Made by a program: the position numbers and the translations under genes. Under the pieces are notes generated by a model. The model had not been told where the DNA came from and did no database searches. It worked only from the letters and a program-made list of their open reading frames with translations. Source: Streptomyces sp. CB00316 (lineage in GTDB: Bacteria > Actinomycetota > Actinomycetes > Streptomycetales > Streptomycetaceae). Taken from it: a stretch of DNA of 64,000 bases. The DNA lies in assembly GCF_001905595.1 (NCBI RefSeq), contig NZ_LIXI01000002.1:558001-622000 (forward strand), given 5' to 3'. Positions 52,634-60,532 of the stretch are shown here, piece by piece; the stretch's first letter is position 1, and every line of letters begins with the position of its first letter.

Positions 52634-53350
52634 GTGACCCGCATCGACAGCGTGCGCGCCGCAACCGACTCGGCCAGGGACAGCGCGCAGCACGCCGCGG
52701 AAGTGGTGGCGCCGTACGCCGACACGGCCAAGAAGCAGGCTGCGCATTACGCGCACGAGGCCCGTGTCCAGCTCGCGCCCAAGGTGACCAAGGCCGCCAA
52801 GCAGGCCCGAGTCCAGTACGAGTCCCATCTCGCACCGCGTCTCGAACAGGCCCTGACCCATGTGCCGCCGAAGGTCGACGAGGCCGCGCAGCGTGCGGCG
52901 CACTCGACCCGGAAGGCCGCCCGGACCGCCGCCGACTACACCGCGCCGCGCGTCGAGCACGCCAGGGCGGTGGCCGTGCCGGTCGCCGAGCAGGCGACCG
53001 CCCGGAGCGCCGCCGCACTGGCCGCACTGCGGAGCAACGTCACGGCCAAGGAGATCCAGAAGCTGGCCCGCAAGCACGAGCGGCGGGAGAGGGCCGGCCG
53101 GGCGACCAAGGGGCTTCTGGTGCTGGGCATCGTCGCCGGCGGGGCCTATGCCGCATGGCGCTGGTGGGACAAGCAGGCCAACCCCGACTGGCTGGTCGAG
53201 CCGCCCGTCGCCACCGAGGTGGGCGACGACCGCTCGCCGCTGAACTCGGTCGACGGCAGCGGCCAGGCCGTGCTCGACCCGGAGGTCAAGGCCAAGCAGG
53301 CCGAGGCCGAGGCCGACGGGGGCACCCCGGGCCTCGACGACCGCCCCTGA
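52634..53350 (+). CDS. DUF5324-type helical protein with a membrane segment
   Basis: 238 residues from GTG 52634 after GGAGGAGG. A long Ala/Lys/Arg-rich amphipathic part of about 150 residues (VRAATDSARDSAQHAAEVVAPYADTAKKQAAHYAHEAR) resembles apolipoprotein/LEA-like repeats. A membrane segment (GLLVLGIVAGGAYAAWRWW, about 158-176) and an acidic tail follow. It probably lies along the membrane. Function unknown; the family is restricted to Streptomyces relatives. Confidence 0.75.
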   Translation: MTRIDSVRAATDSARDSAQHAAEVVAPYADTAKKQAAHYAHEARVQLAPKVTKAAKQARVQYESHLAPRLEQALTHVPPKVDEAAQRAAHSTRKAARTAADYTAPRVEHARAVAVPVAEQATARSAAALAALRSNVTAKEIQKLARKHERRERAGRATKGLLVLGIVAGGAYAAWRWWDKQANPDWLVEPPVATEVGDDRSPLNSVDGSGQAVLDPEVKAKQAEAEADGGTPGLDDRP

Positions 53351-53382
53351 GGGCGCCGACCTCGTATCCGCATCCAGAAGAA

Positions 53383-53436
53383 GAGAACGCCGGTCCCCCG
53401 CAGGCCTTCACCGGCCCTGGGGGGCCGGCGTTCTCG
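53383..53436 (+). terminator. hairpin after the DUF5324 gene
   Basis: GAGAACGCCGGTCCCCC pairs with GGGGGGCCGGCGTTCTC around a 20-base loop, 32 bases after the stop. Confidence 0.85.
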
Positions 53437-53576
53437 TGGCGCCTGCGGCCCGGCCCCCGAGCACTCCAGGCGGTCACCGCCCCTCGCCCACAGCCTGCCG
53501 ATGGACGGGTGACACACTGAGCCACGAGGGGCCGGCGCAGGCGCCGGCGTCCCCGCCCTCACGAAAGGTCCTTCCT

Positions 53577-54086
53577 GTGGAGCGCATCCCCCGGCCGCGG
53601 GCCGTCCTCGCGGCGGCGGCCTCCGCACTGGCCGCCGGTGTCCTGGTGTCGTGCGGGGCAAACTCCCCGGGGGAAGGCGTCACCTCCGCACCGCACGCCG
53701 GCGACGCGGCCTGCAAGCATCTCGCCGACCGCTACCCGGACCGCCTCGGCGGCCTGGAGCTGACGTTCACCGACCGTCCCGGAGTCGCGGTCTGGGGCGA
53801 GAACACGATCGTGCTCCGCTGCGGTGTCGAGCTGCCCGTACCGACCCTCGACCCGTGCGCGACCGTCGAGGGCGTGGACTGGGTCTTCCGCGAGGACCGC
53901 TCGAAGGGCGGCGGGAAGGTGGTCGTCACCTACGGCCGCGACCCGGCCGTGGAGGCCGTGGTCTCCGACGGCGTAGCCGCCGTGGACGACGTCCTGGTCG
54001 ACCTGTCCGCACTGGTCGAGCCCGTGAAGACGTACACGAAGTGCATCAACCTCGACGACGTGCAGCCTCCGTCGCCCTCCGCATGA
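53577..54086 (+). CDS. DUF3515 lipoprotein
   Basis: 169 residues from GTG 53577. A signal peptide with lipobox (LAAGVLVSCGA, Cys at about 25) predicts lipid anchoring outside the membrane. The mature part holds ACKHLADRYPDRLGGL, GENTIVLRCGVELP and CATVEGVDWVF, DUF3515 features with three or four conserved Cys likely forming disulfides. Common in actinobacteria; function unknown. Confidence 0.8.
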   Translation: MERIPRPRAVLAAAASALAAGVLVSCGANSPGEGVTSAPHAGDAACKHLADRYPDRLGGLELTFTDRPGVAVWGENTIVLRCGVELPVPTLDPCATVEGVDWVFREDRSKGGGKVVVTYGRDPAVEAVVSDGVAAVDDVLVDLSALVEPVKTYTKCINLDDVQPPSPSA

Positions 54087-54329
54087 CGCCGCTGGTCAGG
54101 CAGTATGCGGGGGAGGCACACCGCCCGGCGGGAAGACCGCCGTGCCGACCGCTTTGCTTCTGCTCAGCGACTTCACCGTGAGGGCCGGTCCGACGTCCTG
54201 ACCGGTCCACGGATCCACCGATCCGCCGGCCCACCGATCGTCGGCCCGCGACGAACCCGCGATCTTCGGTCCGCGACGCGGAACACCCCCTGCCCGGCGT
54301 TTCCGTCGGTCAGGGGGTGTTCGTCGATG

Positions 54330-54402
54330 TGGAGCCTAGGAGATTCGAACTCCTGACATCTGCCTTGCAAAGGCAGCGCTCTACCAACTGAGCTAAGGCC
54401 CC
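54330..54402 (-). tRNA. tRNA-Ala (anticodon TGC)
   Basis: 73 nt on the minus strand: acceptor GGGGCCT with AGGCTCC (one G-U pair) plus A; D-arm AGCTCAGTTGGTAGAGC; anticodon loop TTTGCAA in stem CTGCC/GGCAG; T-arm AGGAGTTCGAATCTCCT. No CCA is encoded. tRNA-Ile(GAT) and tRNA-Ala(TGC) genes often sit together near gyrA in actinobacteria. Confidence 0.97.
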
Positions 54403-54582
54403 GAAACACAGCAAACAAGGACAACGCCGAAACACGTCCGTGCCATGGCAACCATCCGGGACAAGAGTACCGGGTGCTCCACCCCATCTTGCAAAAGGAT
54501 AGGGGCTCCCGGTGGACGACCACGCTCCGTAAGATGCTCGACAAGGTTCGCAGCAGCGAAGCCGCAGCGAAGGGGAGACGCA

Positions 54583-55131
54583 ATGGACGCAGCGCAGCAA
54601 GAGGCGACGGCAAGAGCCAGAGAGCTTCAGCGCAGTTGGTACGGGGAGCCGCTGGGGGCGCTCTTCCGTCGGCTGATCGACGATCTCGGCCTGAACCAGG
54701 CACGACTTGCCGCGGTTCTCGGACTGTCCGCCCCGATGCTCTCCCAGCTGATGAGCGGCCAGCGGGCCAAGATCGGCAACCCGGCGGTCGTCCAGCGCGT
54801 CCAGGCACTTCAGGAGCTGTCGAGCCAGGTCGCGGACGGGAGCGTCAGCGCGGGCGAGGCCACCGACCGGATGGAAGAGATCAAGAAGTCGCAGGGCGGG
54901 TCCGTCCTGACCGGCACAGGCCAGACCACGTCGACCGGCGGCGCTCCCACCGTCCGCCGCGTGGTGCGCGAGATCCAGTCCCTGCTGAGGTCGGTCTCGG
55001 CTGCCGGCGACATCATCGATGCCGCCGACGCCCTCGCCCCGACCCACCCGGAACTGGCAGAGTTCCTCCGGGTGTACGGAGCCGGCCGCACCGCGGACGC
55101 GGTCGCGCACTACGAGGGACACCAGAGCTAG
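54583..55131 (+). CDS. XRE-family helix-turn-helix DNA-binding protein
   Basis: 182 residues from ATG 54583. Helix-turn-helix about 28-75 (LFRRLIDDLGLNQARLAAVLGLSAPMLSQLMSGQRAKIGNPAVV). The remainder is helical with a Gly/Thr-rich hinge (SVLTGTGQTTSTGG) and a C-terminal EIQSLLRSVSAAGDIIDAADAL segment. It stands 121 bases before a Ser/Thr kinase gene in the same direction; the pairing is conserved in Streptomyces, so the kinase may regulate it. Confidence 0.85.
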   Translation: MDAAQQEATARARELQRSWYGEPLGALFRRLIDDLGLNQARLAAVLGLSAPMLSQLMSGQRAKIGNPAVVQRVQALQELSSQVADGSVSAGEATDRMEEIKKSQGGSVLTGTGQTTSTGGAPTVRRVVREIQSLLRSVSAAGDIIDAADALAPTHPELAEFLRVYGAGRTADAVAHYEGHQS

Positions 55132-55252
55132 CGGCTCGGGATCACGACGGCACGACCGTACGACGACGGCGCCAGGGCCTCGCACAGCCGGGGTCCCTGG
55201 TCCCCGCAGAGCCGCCGCGGCCACAACAGGAAACGGGAGCGGGCACAGCGCA

Positions 55253-56635
55253 ATGGGTGAGGTCTTCGCTGGTCGGTACGAGCTGATCGATCCGATCGGA
55301 CGTGGTGGGGTCGGCGCCGTCTGGCGGGCCTGGGACCAACGGCGCCGCAGGTACGTCGCGGCCAAGGTCCTGCAGCAGAGCGACGCGCACACGCTGTTGC
55401 GCTTCGTCCGCGAGCAGGCACTGCGCATCGAGCACCCGCATGTCCTCGCCCCGGCCAGCTGGGCCGCCGACGACGACAAGGTCCTGTTCACCATGGACCT
55501 GGTGAGAGGCGGGTCACTCGCCCATGTCATAGGCGACTACGGCCCGTTGCCGCCTCGCTTCGTCTGCCTGCTCCTGGACCAGCTGCTGTCCGGGCTCTCC
55601 ACGGTGCACGCCGAAGGAGTGGTGCACCGCGATATCAAGCCGGCCAACATCCTCATGGAGGCGACCGGAACGGGCCGCCCGCATCTGCGCCTCTCCGACT
55701 TCGGCATCTCGATGCGCAAGGGCGAGCCCCGGCTGACCGAGACCAACTACGTGGTCGGCACGCCCGGTTATTTCGCCCCCGAGCAGATGATGGGCGCCGA
55801 GCCCGACTTCCCCGCGGACCTCTTCGCGGTCGGCCTGGTCGCCCTCTACCTTCTCCAGGGCCGGAAGCCCGACTCCCAGGCGCTGGTCGAGCACTTCGCC
55901 GCCCACGGCACCCCGGGTGCCCCCGACGGCATCCCCGAGCCGCTCTGGCAGGTGCTCGCCGGGCTGCTGCAGCCGGACCCGCAGGCCAGGTTCCGTACGG
56001 CGACGGGTGCGCGCAAGGCCCTGACCGCGGCGGTCGAGATGCTGCCCGAGCCCGGTCCGGACGACGAGCCGGTGGAGGTGTTCGACCAGATCGGGCCGCT
56101 GCCCGCGGGGTTCGGCCCCGACGGCCCCGTAAAGGCGCCTCAGGCATCCGGGGCACCACAGCCGCCCGTACCGCCGCCCCCGCCCGTCTCCATGTCGGAG
56201 ACCGGCAGCTTCCACCTGGCGCCCCCGCCCCAACAGCAGCCTCAACCGCAGCCGCAGCAACCCCAGTTCCACCAGCCCTCGTCCACGTCCACCCCCACGC
56301 CACCACCGGCCCCGCTGCCCGCCCAGCCCGCCGCCCCGTCGCCTTCCCCATACTCCGTCGGAGCCCCGGACCCCTCCCAGGCGCCGACCTCCGGCGTTCC
56401 GTACGACGCCTCGGCCACCCGCCCCTACACCTCCCAGCAGCAGAACCAGCCACACCACCAGCAGCAGCCCCTCGCGGCCCGCGCTCCGGCGCACGCCCCC
56501 ACGACCTCCCCCGACCCCGCACCCGTTCCCCTACGGCTGACGCGGCCGGGACCGCCCCCGAGGGTGGCGGTCCCGGTTCTGGTGGTGGCGCTGATCTGCT
56601 TCGCGGTCGGCATCTGGGCGCTCACCCAGATGTGA
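55253..56635 (+). CDS. Ser/Thr protein kinase with Pro/Gln-rich linker and C-terminal membrane anchor
   Basis: 460 residues from ATG 55253. Kinase domain about 5-265: IGRGGVGAVWRAWD, Lys in YVAAKVLQQ, HRDIKPANIL, SDFGISMRKGEPRLTETNYVVGTPGYFAPEQ. A linker of about 140 residues is Pro/Gln-rich, and one membrane helix ends the protein (about 440-458, VAVPVLVVALICFAVGIWAL) with almost no external part. It therefore lacks an outer sensor and more likely senses inside the cell or through a partner. Confidence 0.92.
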   Translation: MGEVFAGRYELIDPIGRGGVGAVWRAWDQRRRRYVAAKVLQQSDAHTLLRFVREQALRIEHPHVLAPASWAADDDKVLFTMDLVRGGSLAHVIGDYGPLPPRFVCLLLDQLLSGLSTVHAEGVVHRDIKPANILMEATGTGRPHLRLSDFGISMRKGEPRLTETNYVVGTPGYFAPEQMMGAEPDFPADLFAVGLVALYLLQGRKPDSQALVEHFAAHGTPGAPDGIPEPLWQVLAGLLQPDPQARFRTATGARKALTAAVEMLPEPGPDDEPVEVFDQIGPLPAGFGPDGPVKAPQASGAPQPPVPPPPPVSMSETGSFHLAPPPQQQPQPQPQQPQFHQPSSTSTPTPPPAPLPAQPAAPSPSPYSVGAPDPSQAPTSGVPYDASATRPYTSQQQNQPHHQQQPLAARAPAHAPTTSPDPAPVPLRLTRPGPPPRVAVPVLVVALICFAVGIWALTQM

Positions 56636-56650
56636 CGGGCCCTCGGGCCG

Positions 56651-58000
56651 TCACCAGCCCTGCTGCGGCGGCCCCCCGAACGGCGGTTGCTGCTGGACCG
56701 GATCGGGTCCACCGGCGGCGGCCGCGCGGCGGCGGGCCAGCAGCGTCCAGGCACCGAGCCCGAGCACCAGCACGGTGCCCGTCCCGAGCGCTCCCGCCGC
56801 GACGACCTGCATCGTCGCGCTCTTCGCGGCCTTCGGAGCGCTGTCGCCGCTCTGGGCCAGCTCCTTGTCCTTCTCGGTCACCGCGAATATCCCGGGGTCA
56901 CCGTCGTACGGCGAGTCACCGGCCTCGTTGTTCACCTGGACCGACATCGTCAGCACGATCGGGTTCTTGCCGTAGCTCTCGGCGACCTTCGGGCTGAGCG
57001 TCACCGACAGGTAGTACCAGCCGGCGAAGCGCAGGGTGCTGACCCGCGAGCTGTAGTCGTACCGGTTGCGGTACGCCACCGGCGGCAGCGGCTTCAGCGC
57101 CGTGGTAGCGGACTTGCCGGAGTACGACAGGGACGTGTCCGTGACGTGCCCCTGGGCGGGGTTGTCCAGCGACAGAGTGAGGGCGTTGCCGATGAACTCC
57201 GTAGCGTCGACCGTGGTGTTGCTGAGCGCGGCGGAGGCGTAGATCTGCTGCCCCCAGTCCACGGGCACCCGGTAGAAGCGGGTCTGGCCCGGGGCGATCT
57301 CGTCGATCCACTCGCCGGCCCTCAGGCTGGTGGCGTCGTAGTAACTGCTGCCGCCCGTACGCTTCTGCGCCTCGACGTCCAGCGGGGCGGGCGTGGCCGA
57401 GGGCCAGTCCTTCGGTGCGGTGGTCTCCGTGGGCCCGCCGCTCTTCAGCGCGGGTTCCTCGACGAAGCGCAGCTCCAGGTTCCAGGCCTCGGGGCTGGAG
57501 GTGGGCTTGCTCTCGCGCTCGACGAGGACGTCGTAGGGCCCGGCGTCCTCGCAGGTGGTGCTCGTTCCCTTGCCGATGGTCCGGTGGGCGTACGCCGCGA
57601 TCGGCCGGGGGGTCTCACCCGAGCCGAACGTGGCCTGGTTCGAGCTGCACCGGGAGTCGTTGAGGGTCCGGATGCTGATGGTGATCCCGTCCCCGTACGC
57701 CACCGAGCCGCCGCTCTTGGGCACCGCGACCGCCGAGACATAGGCGTCCGTGAGGCTGTCGAGCTTCACCCGGTAGTAGAGCTTCTCTCCCGGCTCGATC
57801 GAGCTGCGGTACACCGCCCCCGGCTGCAGGACCGACGCCTCGGCGTTGAGCTCCGCGCCCTGCACGTTCTTCGCGTCGGGGTCGAAGGCGTACGCCGGCG
57901 GGCCGGCCGCGTACGCGTGTCCCGGCAGCACCACCACCGTCGCGCACATCGCGGCGAGTGCCGCCAGCATCGCCCGCCCCCTGTTGCGCCGCCTCTTCAC
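56651..58000 (-). CDS. secreted, C-terminally anchored protein of unknown function
   Basis: 449 residues. A signal peptide (AMLAALAAMCATVVVLPGHAYA, cleavage about 32) is followed by a beta-rich outer region (VYRSSIEPGEKLYYRVKLDSL, ITISIRTLNDSRCSSN, NLELRFVEEP, YYLSVTLSPKVAESYG). A membrane helix lies at about 405-427 (VVAAGALGTGTVLVLGLGAWTLL), then a short Pro/Gln tail. Two similar PGEKLYYRV / PGQTRFYRVPV segments suggest an internal duplication of a pre-peptidase-C-like fold. Family not identified further. It begins four bases inside the small frame upstream. Confidence 0.7.
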   Translation of the reverse strand: MKRRRNRGRAMLAALAAMCATVVVLPGHAYAAGPPAYAFDPDAKNVQGAELNAEASVLQPGAVYRSSIEPGEKLYYRVKLDSLTDAYVSAVAVPKSGGSVAYGDGITISIRTLNDSRCSSNQATFGSGETPRPIAAYAHRTIGKGTSTTCEDAGPYDVLVERESKPTSSPEAWNLELRFVEEPALKSGGPTETTAPKDWPSATPAPLDVEAQKRTGGSSYYDATSLRAGEWIDEIAPGQTRFYRVPVDWGQQIYASAALSNTTVDATEFIGNALTLSLDNPAQGHVTDTSLSYSGKSATTALKPLPPVAYRNRYDYSSRVSTLRFAGWYYLSVTLSPKVAESYGKNPIVLTMSVQVNNEAGDSPYDGDPGIFAVTEKDKELAQSGDSAPKAAKSATMQVVAAGALGTGTVLVLGLGAWTLLARRRAAAAGGPDPVQQQPPFGGPPQQGW

Positions 58001-58188
58001 GCGCTTCCCCTCGTCGTCCGCAATGGCCGCCCTGCGACGGCTGCGTACAGGGCTCCCCCGGCCGTGATCACGAGGGCGCCCGCTCCGTCAGCGACCGCAC
58101 GGCCGGTCCATCCTGCCCCGCCCACACCGCTGCTGTCTCCGGCCACAGCAGGATTGCCCTTCTTGTCCGCGTTCCTGCTGTGGCTCAC
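57997..58188 (-). pseudogene. possible 3' remnant of a membrane-anchored protein gene
   Basis: A 63-codon frame from GTG 58188 whose stop overlaps the start of the downstream secreted-protein gene by four bases. Its end, GALVITAGGALYAAVAGRPLR, looks like a C-terminal membrane anchor. The first 40 codons are unlike a signal peptide. The four-base coupling and the anchor-only content suggest the 3' end of a once larger gene. It could also be a real small protein; low confidence. Confidence 0.35.
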
Positions 58189-58304
58189 CCCTTCAGTTCC
58201 TTTGCTTCAGCAAGTTACTGATTTGCTCAGGTGAATTCACGAGGGAGGCATCACAGTCATCGCGCATCAGCACGGGCGACACCGCCGGGGCCCGGACAGC
58301 ACGA

Positions 58305-58330
58305 AGCCCCGGCCGCTCAGCGACCGGGGC
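58305..58330 (-). terminator. hairpin after the DLW-39 gene
   Basis: AGCCCCGG.CGCT and AGCG.CCGGGGC form a compact stem 21 bases beyond the DLW-39 stop, on its 3' side. Confidence 0.7.
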
Positions 58331-58350
58331 CCGTAACAGACTGTGTCGTC

Positions 58351-58485
58351 TCACACACCCGAACCTGCGGGCACGGAGTCGGTCGCCTCCGTCCACAGAT
58401 CCTGCTCGGCGCGATCCGCCTGGATCTGGCGGTACACGAGGAGCCCGCCGATGGCAGCCAGTGCGACCAGGAGAAGCTTCTTCAC
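58351..58485 (-). CDS. DLW-39 family small membrane protein
   Basis: 44 residues, GTG start at 58485 with GAGG seven bases upstream. MKKLLLVALAAIGGLLVYRQ is a membrane helix; then IQADRAEQDLWTEATDSVP contains the Asp-Leu-Trp that names the family. DLW-39 proteins are encoded near gyrA/dnaN in Streptomyces and relatives; function unknown. Confidence 0.85.
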   Translation of the reverse strand: MKKLLLVALAAIGGLLVYRQIQADRAEQDLWTEATDSVPAGSGV

Positions 58486-58774
58486 CGCGCGACCTCGTCT
58501 TTCCTTGGAATAGGGGCCTTCTGCCGCCGACTATACACACCGGCCGATACCGATCGGTGACCTGCCTGGAACCCAAAAGCAGCCCGCCCCGGCGCCCCGG
58601 CAAGGCCCGCGCCGGTCCCCGTAACGCGTTCCGGACGGTCCGTCAGGCCCGGTTGCACCATACGAGTGGTGTTAATCCGAAGATCGGCGCAGCGCGGGCG
58701 TCGCTCCCCGAAATCGCGGCCCGGATCCACATGATCGGAGAGTCAGCAACCGGACCACCCGAAAGCGAGGGGCC

Positions 58775-59146
58775 ATGAGCACCTTCCAGCCCAAGAGCAT
58801 CTGGACCGCCTTCATCACCGCCTTCTTCGCCCTGCTGGCGTCGCTGGGCCTCGCCACCGCCACGGCGAGCACCGCGAACGCCACGAACGCCGCCGCGCAG
58901 CCGAGCGCCACGACCCAGGAGCACGCGGGCGCCACGGCGGCAACTCCATTCGCCCCCTCGGTCCGATGGACCCTTCCGCGTGACCGGGCCCTGCCGCCCA
59001 CGATGAAGCAGCGCATCCGGGCCGAGGCCCACGGCTCCTCCCCGGCCACCCGCCACCTGTCGGCCGACCCGGCGGCCGCGACCCGCACCACCGGCGCCTC
59101 CCACCACACGGCCCCGGAAGGCGACTCCCCGGTGCCACCCCCCTGA
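58775..59146 (+). CDS. small protein with N-terminal hydrophobic segment, DUF6344-like
   Basis: 123 residues, GAGGGG just before the start. MSTFQPKSIWTAFITAFFALLASLGLATATASTANA reads as a signal peptide or anchor. The rest is Ala/Thr/Pro-rich and probably disordered, with a basic patch LPPTMKQRIRAEAHGS. Conserved only in Streptomyces relatives as far as I can tell. A hairpin with arms GGCCCCTGGTCGG / CCGGCCGGGGGCC follows at about 59168-59203. Confidence 0.6.
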   Translation: MSTFQPKSIWTAFITAFFALLASLGLATATASTANATNAAAQPSATTQEHAGATAATPFAPSVRWTLPRDRALPPTMKQRIRAEAHGSSPATRHLSADPAAATRTTGASHHTAPEGDSPVPPP

Positions 59147-59349
59147 TCCCGGCACCCACCGCACTCCGGGGCCCCTGGTCGGTTCACACCGGCCGGGGGC
59201 CTTTCCGTGCGCCCGGGGCCGGTGAGGTACGTCGGCTGCCCGGGGCCGGCGCCGTACACCGGAGCTCTGCCCTTCCGCGCGACCGGAGGCCTGTACTGGA
59301 CGAGGACCGCCCGTACACCCCGTTCCCTCCCCGCCCACCCGCTCAACGC

Positions 59350-59383
59350 AAAGACCCCCAGCCACTGGTGACTGGGGGTCTTC
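59350..59383. terminator. hairpin at the element boundary
   Basis: AAGACCCCCAG pairs with CTGGGGGTCTT around CCACTGGTGA. It is seven bases beyond the tRNA-Ile 3' fragment and is the original terminator of the tRNA-Ile gene. Confidence 0.8.
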
Positions 59384-59389
59384 GTTCTG

Positions 59390-59432
59390 TGGGGCTAACA
59401 GGATTTGAACCTGTGGCCTCATCCTTATCAGG
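59390..59432 (-). other. attachment-site remnant: 3' part of tRNA-Ile(GAT)
   Basis: On the minus strand this reads CCTGATAAGGATGAGG then the T-arm ACAGGTTCAAATCCTGT and acceptor TAGCCCCA. That is the anticodon loop to 3' end of a tRNA-Ile(GAT), but the sequence before the loop does not form the D-arm or 5' acceptor. A 3' tRNA fragment of this size is the usual attL/attR scar of an integrase that recombines in the anticodon loop. The intact gene should lie beyond the right end of the window. Confidence 0.85.
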
Positions 59433-59525
59433 TCGATCACGGCCCCGGGGGAGGTGGAGGGATCCATGCCTGGCGACCGCCTATCGACCGCTGGGGGCCG
59501 CTCTCGGCCGTTGGCGTTCGCCGCT

Positions 59526-59549
59526 GTTGGTGTCAGCCGTTGGTGTCAG
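59526..59549. repeat. direct repeats near the attachment site, possible integrase arm sites
   Basis: GTTGGTGTCAG at 59526-59536 and 59539-59549, 13 bases apart, followed by the inverse CACCAAC near 59553. Their place about 95 bases inside the element end is where arm-type binding sites of tyrosine integrases lie. Inferred from position only. Confidence 0.4.
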
Positions 59550-59591
59550 GCGCACCAACGGGACTTGACATCGCTGGGGTAGCGGTCAAGC

Positions 59592-60011
59592 TCAGCGCAC
59601 GGCGAGTACCTCGGTGAACATCGCAAGATAGCTGTCGTGAGCAAGGCGCAGTTCTCCGAGTTCGTTTTCCTGGAACCACGCGATGGCATCGTGTTCGTCC
59701 AACGCGACATTGACCGGAGCTCCCGTCCAACTTTCGATCAGCCAGATCTGCATGTCGAAAGCGTCGGTATGGATCTGCCGCATGGGCGGGCCTGAAGGCA
59801 CCGCGACCTCGATCCCGAGCTCCTCGTGCAGCTCCCTGGCCAGTGCCGCGCCGGGAAGCTCTCCAGGTTCCACATGTCCACCGGGTAGGTCCCAGACGTC
59901 GGGGTACCAGCGGCGCTCGGGAGATCGGTGACACAACAACACCCTGTTGCCGTCGCGCAGGAACGCCGCGACGATCCGAGCCCGAGTAGCGCCTTGCGCA
60001 GAAGTCGACAC
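59592..60011 (-). CDS. NUDIX hydrolase (Pif-like by position)
   Basis: 139 residues from GTG 60011. A complete NUDIX box, GHVEPGELPGAALARELHEELG, fits G-x5-E-x7-REUxEExGU (about 45-67), within a MutT-like domain (RIVAAFLRDGNRVLLCHRS, WDLPGG). NUDIX enzymes hydrolyse nucleoside diphosphate derivatives. In pSAM2 the immunity protein Pif, which blocks transfer between element-bearing cells, carries a NUDIX motif and is likewise encoded near the repressor. Equivalence is suggested, not shown. The hairpin TTGACCGCT/AGCGATGTCAA follows at about 59563. Confidence 0.85.
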   Translation of the reverse strand: MSTSAQGATRARIVAAFLRDGNRVLLCHRSPERRWYPDVWDLPGGHVEPGELPGAALARELHEELGIEVAVPSGPPMRQIHTDAFDMQIWLIESWTGAPVNVALDEHDAIAWFQENELGELRLAHDSYLAMFTEVLAVR

Positions 60012-60102
60012 ATGAGCAGTCTGCCAGCGCTGTGCCTCGGCCAGTCAACAAACCGTGGGCTGAGCCGCACCCTTCCACCTTCGTTTACCCACCACCTACC
60101 CC

Positions 60103-60254
60103 GGCTCCCATCCCGTCCGCCTTCGACCCACACTCCGTGGAGCGGTCGTGGTTCAGGGCGTCAAGGTGGAGCGCGCCACTGTACGAACGACCTTGACGCC
60201 CTGGGCCGCGACTGCTCGGCTCTGCCTGGGTCGAAGGTGGTCGGGATGGGAGCC
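60103..60254. repeat. 152-bp imperfect inverted repeat in the AICE
   Basis: Outer arms of 28 bp (60103-60130 and 60227-60254; two mismatches) and inner perfect 14-bp arms CAGGGCGTCAAGGT / ACCTTGACGCCCTG (60154-60167, 60190-60203) share the same centre at 60178.5, so the whole folds into one long hairpin. A third copy of the arm end, CTCCCATCCCG at 60300-60310, could pair with 60243-60253 instead. The stretch 60012-60532 holds no gene; the part after 60320 is a GC-rich array of GGAGCGGAGCGC-like words. Confidence 0.8.
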
Positions 60255-60532
60255 CCACAACGCTCGCCACGCTCCGGCCGGCACTCGCGAACGGCGCCCC
60301 TCCCATCCCGGAGTCTGAGCGCCCCCGCCGGAGGCATCCTCTTGAAGCCGCGGGCTTGGTTCTCGTCTCATGCCCCACGGGCCTACACAGCGGGCGCGCG
60401 TCGGCGGCGGCAGCGCCGAGCGGGCCGAAGGCAGGAGCGCGGGCGCAGCCAGAGCCGGGAAGCGCGCCCGGCGGAGCGGAGCGCAGCCGGGTGCCTTGAT
60501 GAGGTAGAGAAACCTGTTACAGCCCGGGGGAC

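Noticed and set aside
59390..59460. Functional tRNA-Ile gene
   Set aside because: Only the anticodon loop to 3' end matches. There is too little sequence for a D-arm, and the 5' anticodon stem does not pair.
60103..60254. Insertion sequence with terminal inverted repeats
   Set aside because: The arms are part of one hairpin with only 22 bp between the inner arms. There is no transposase and no target duplication.
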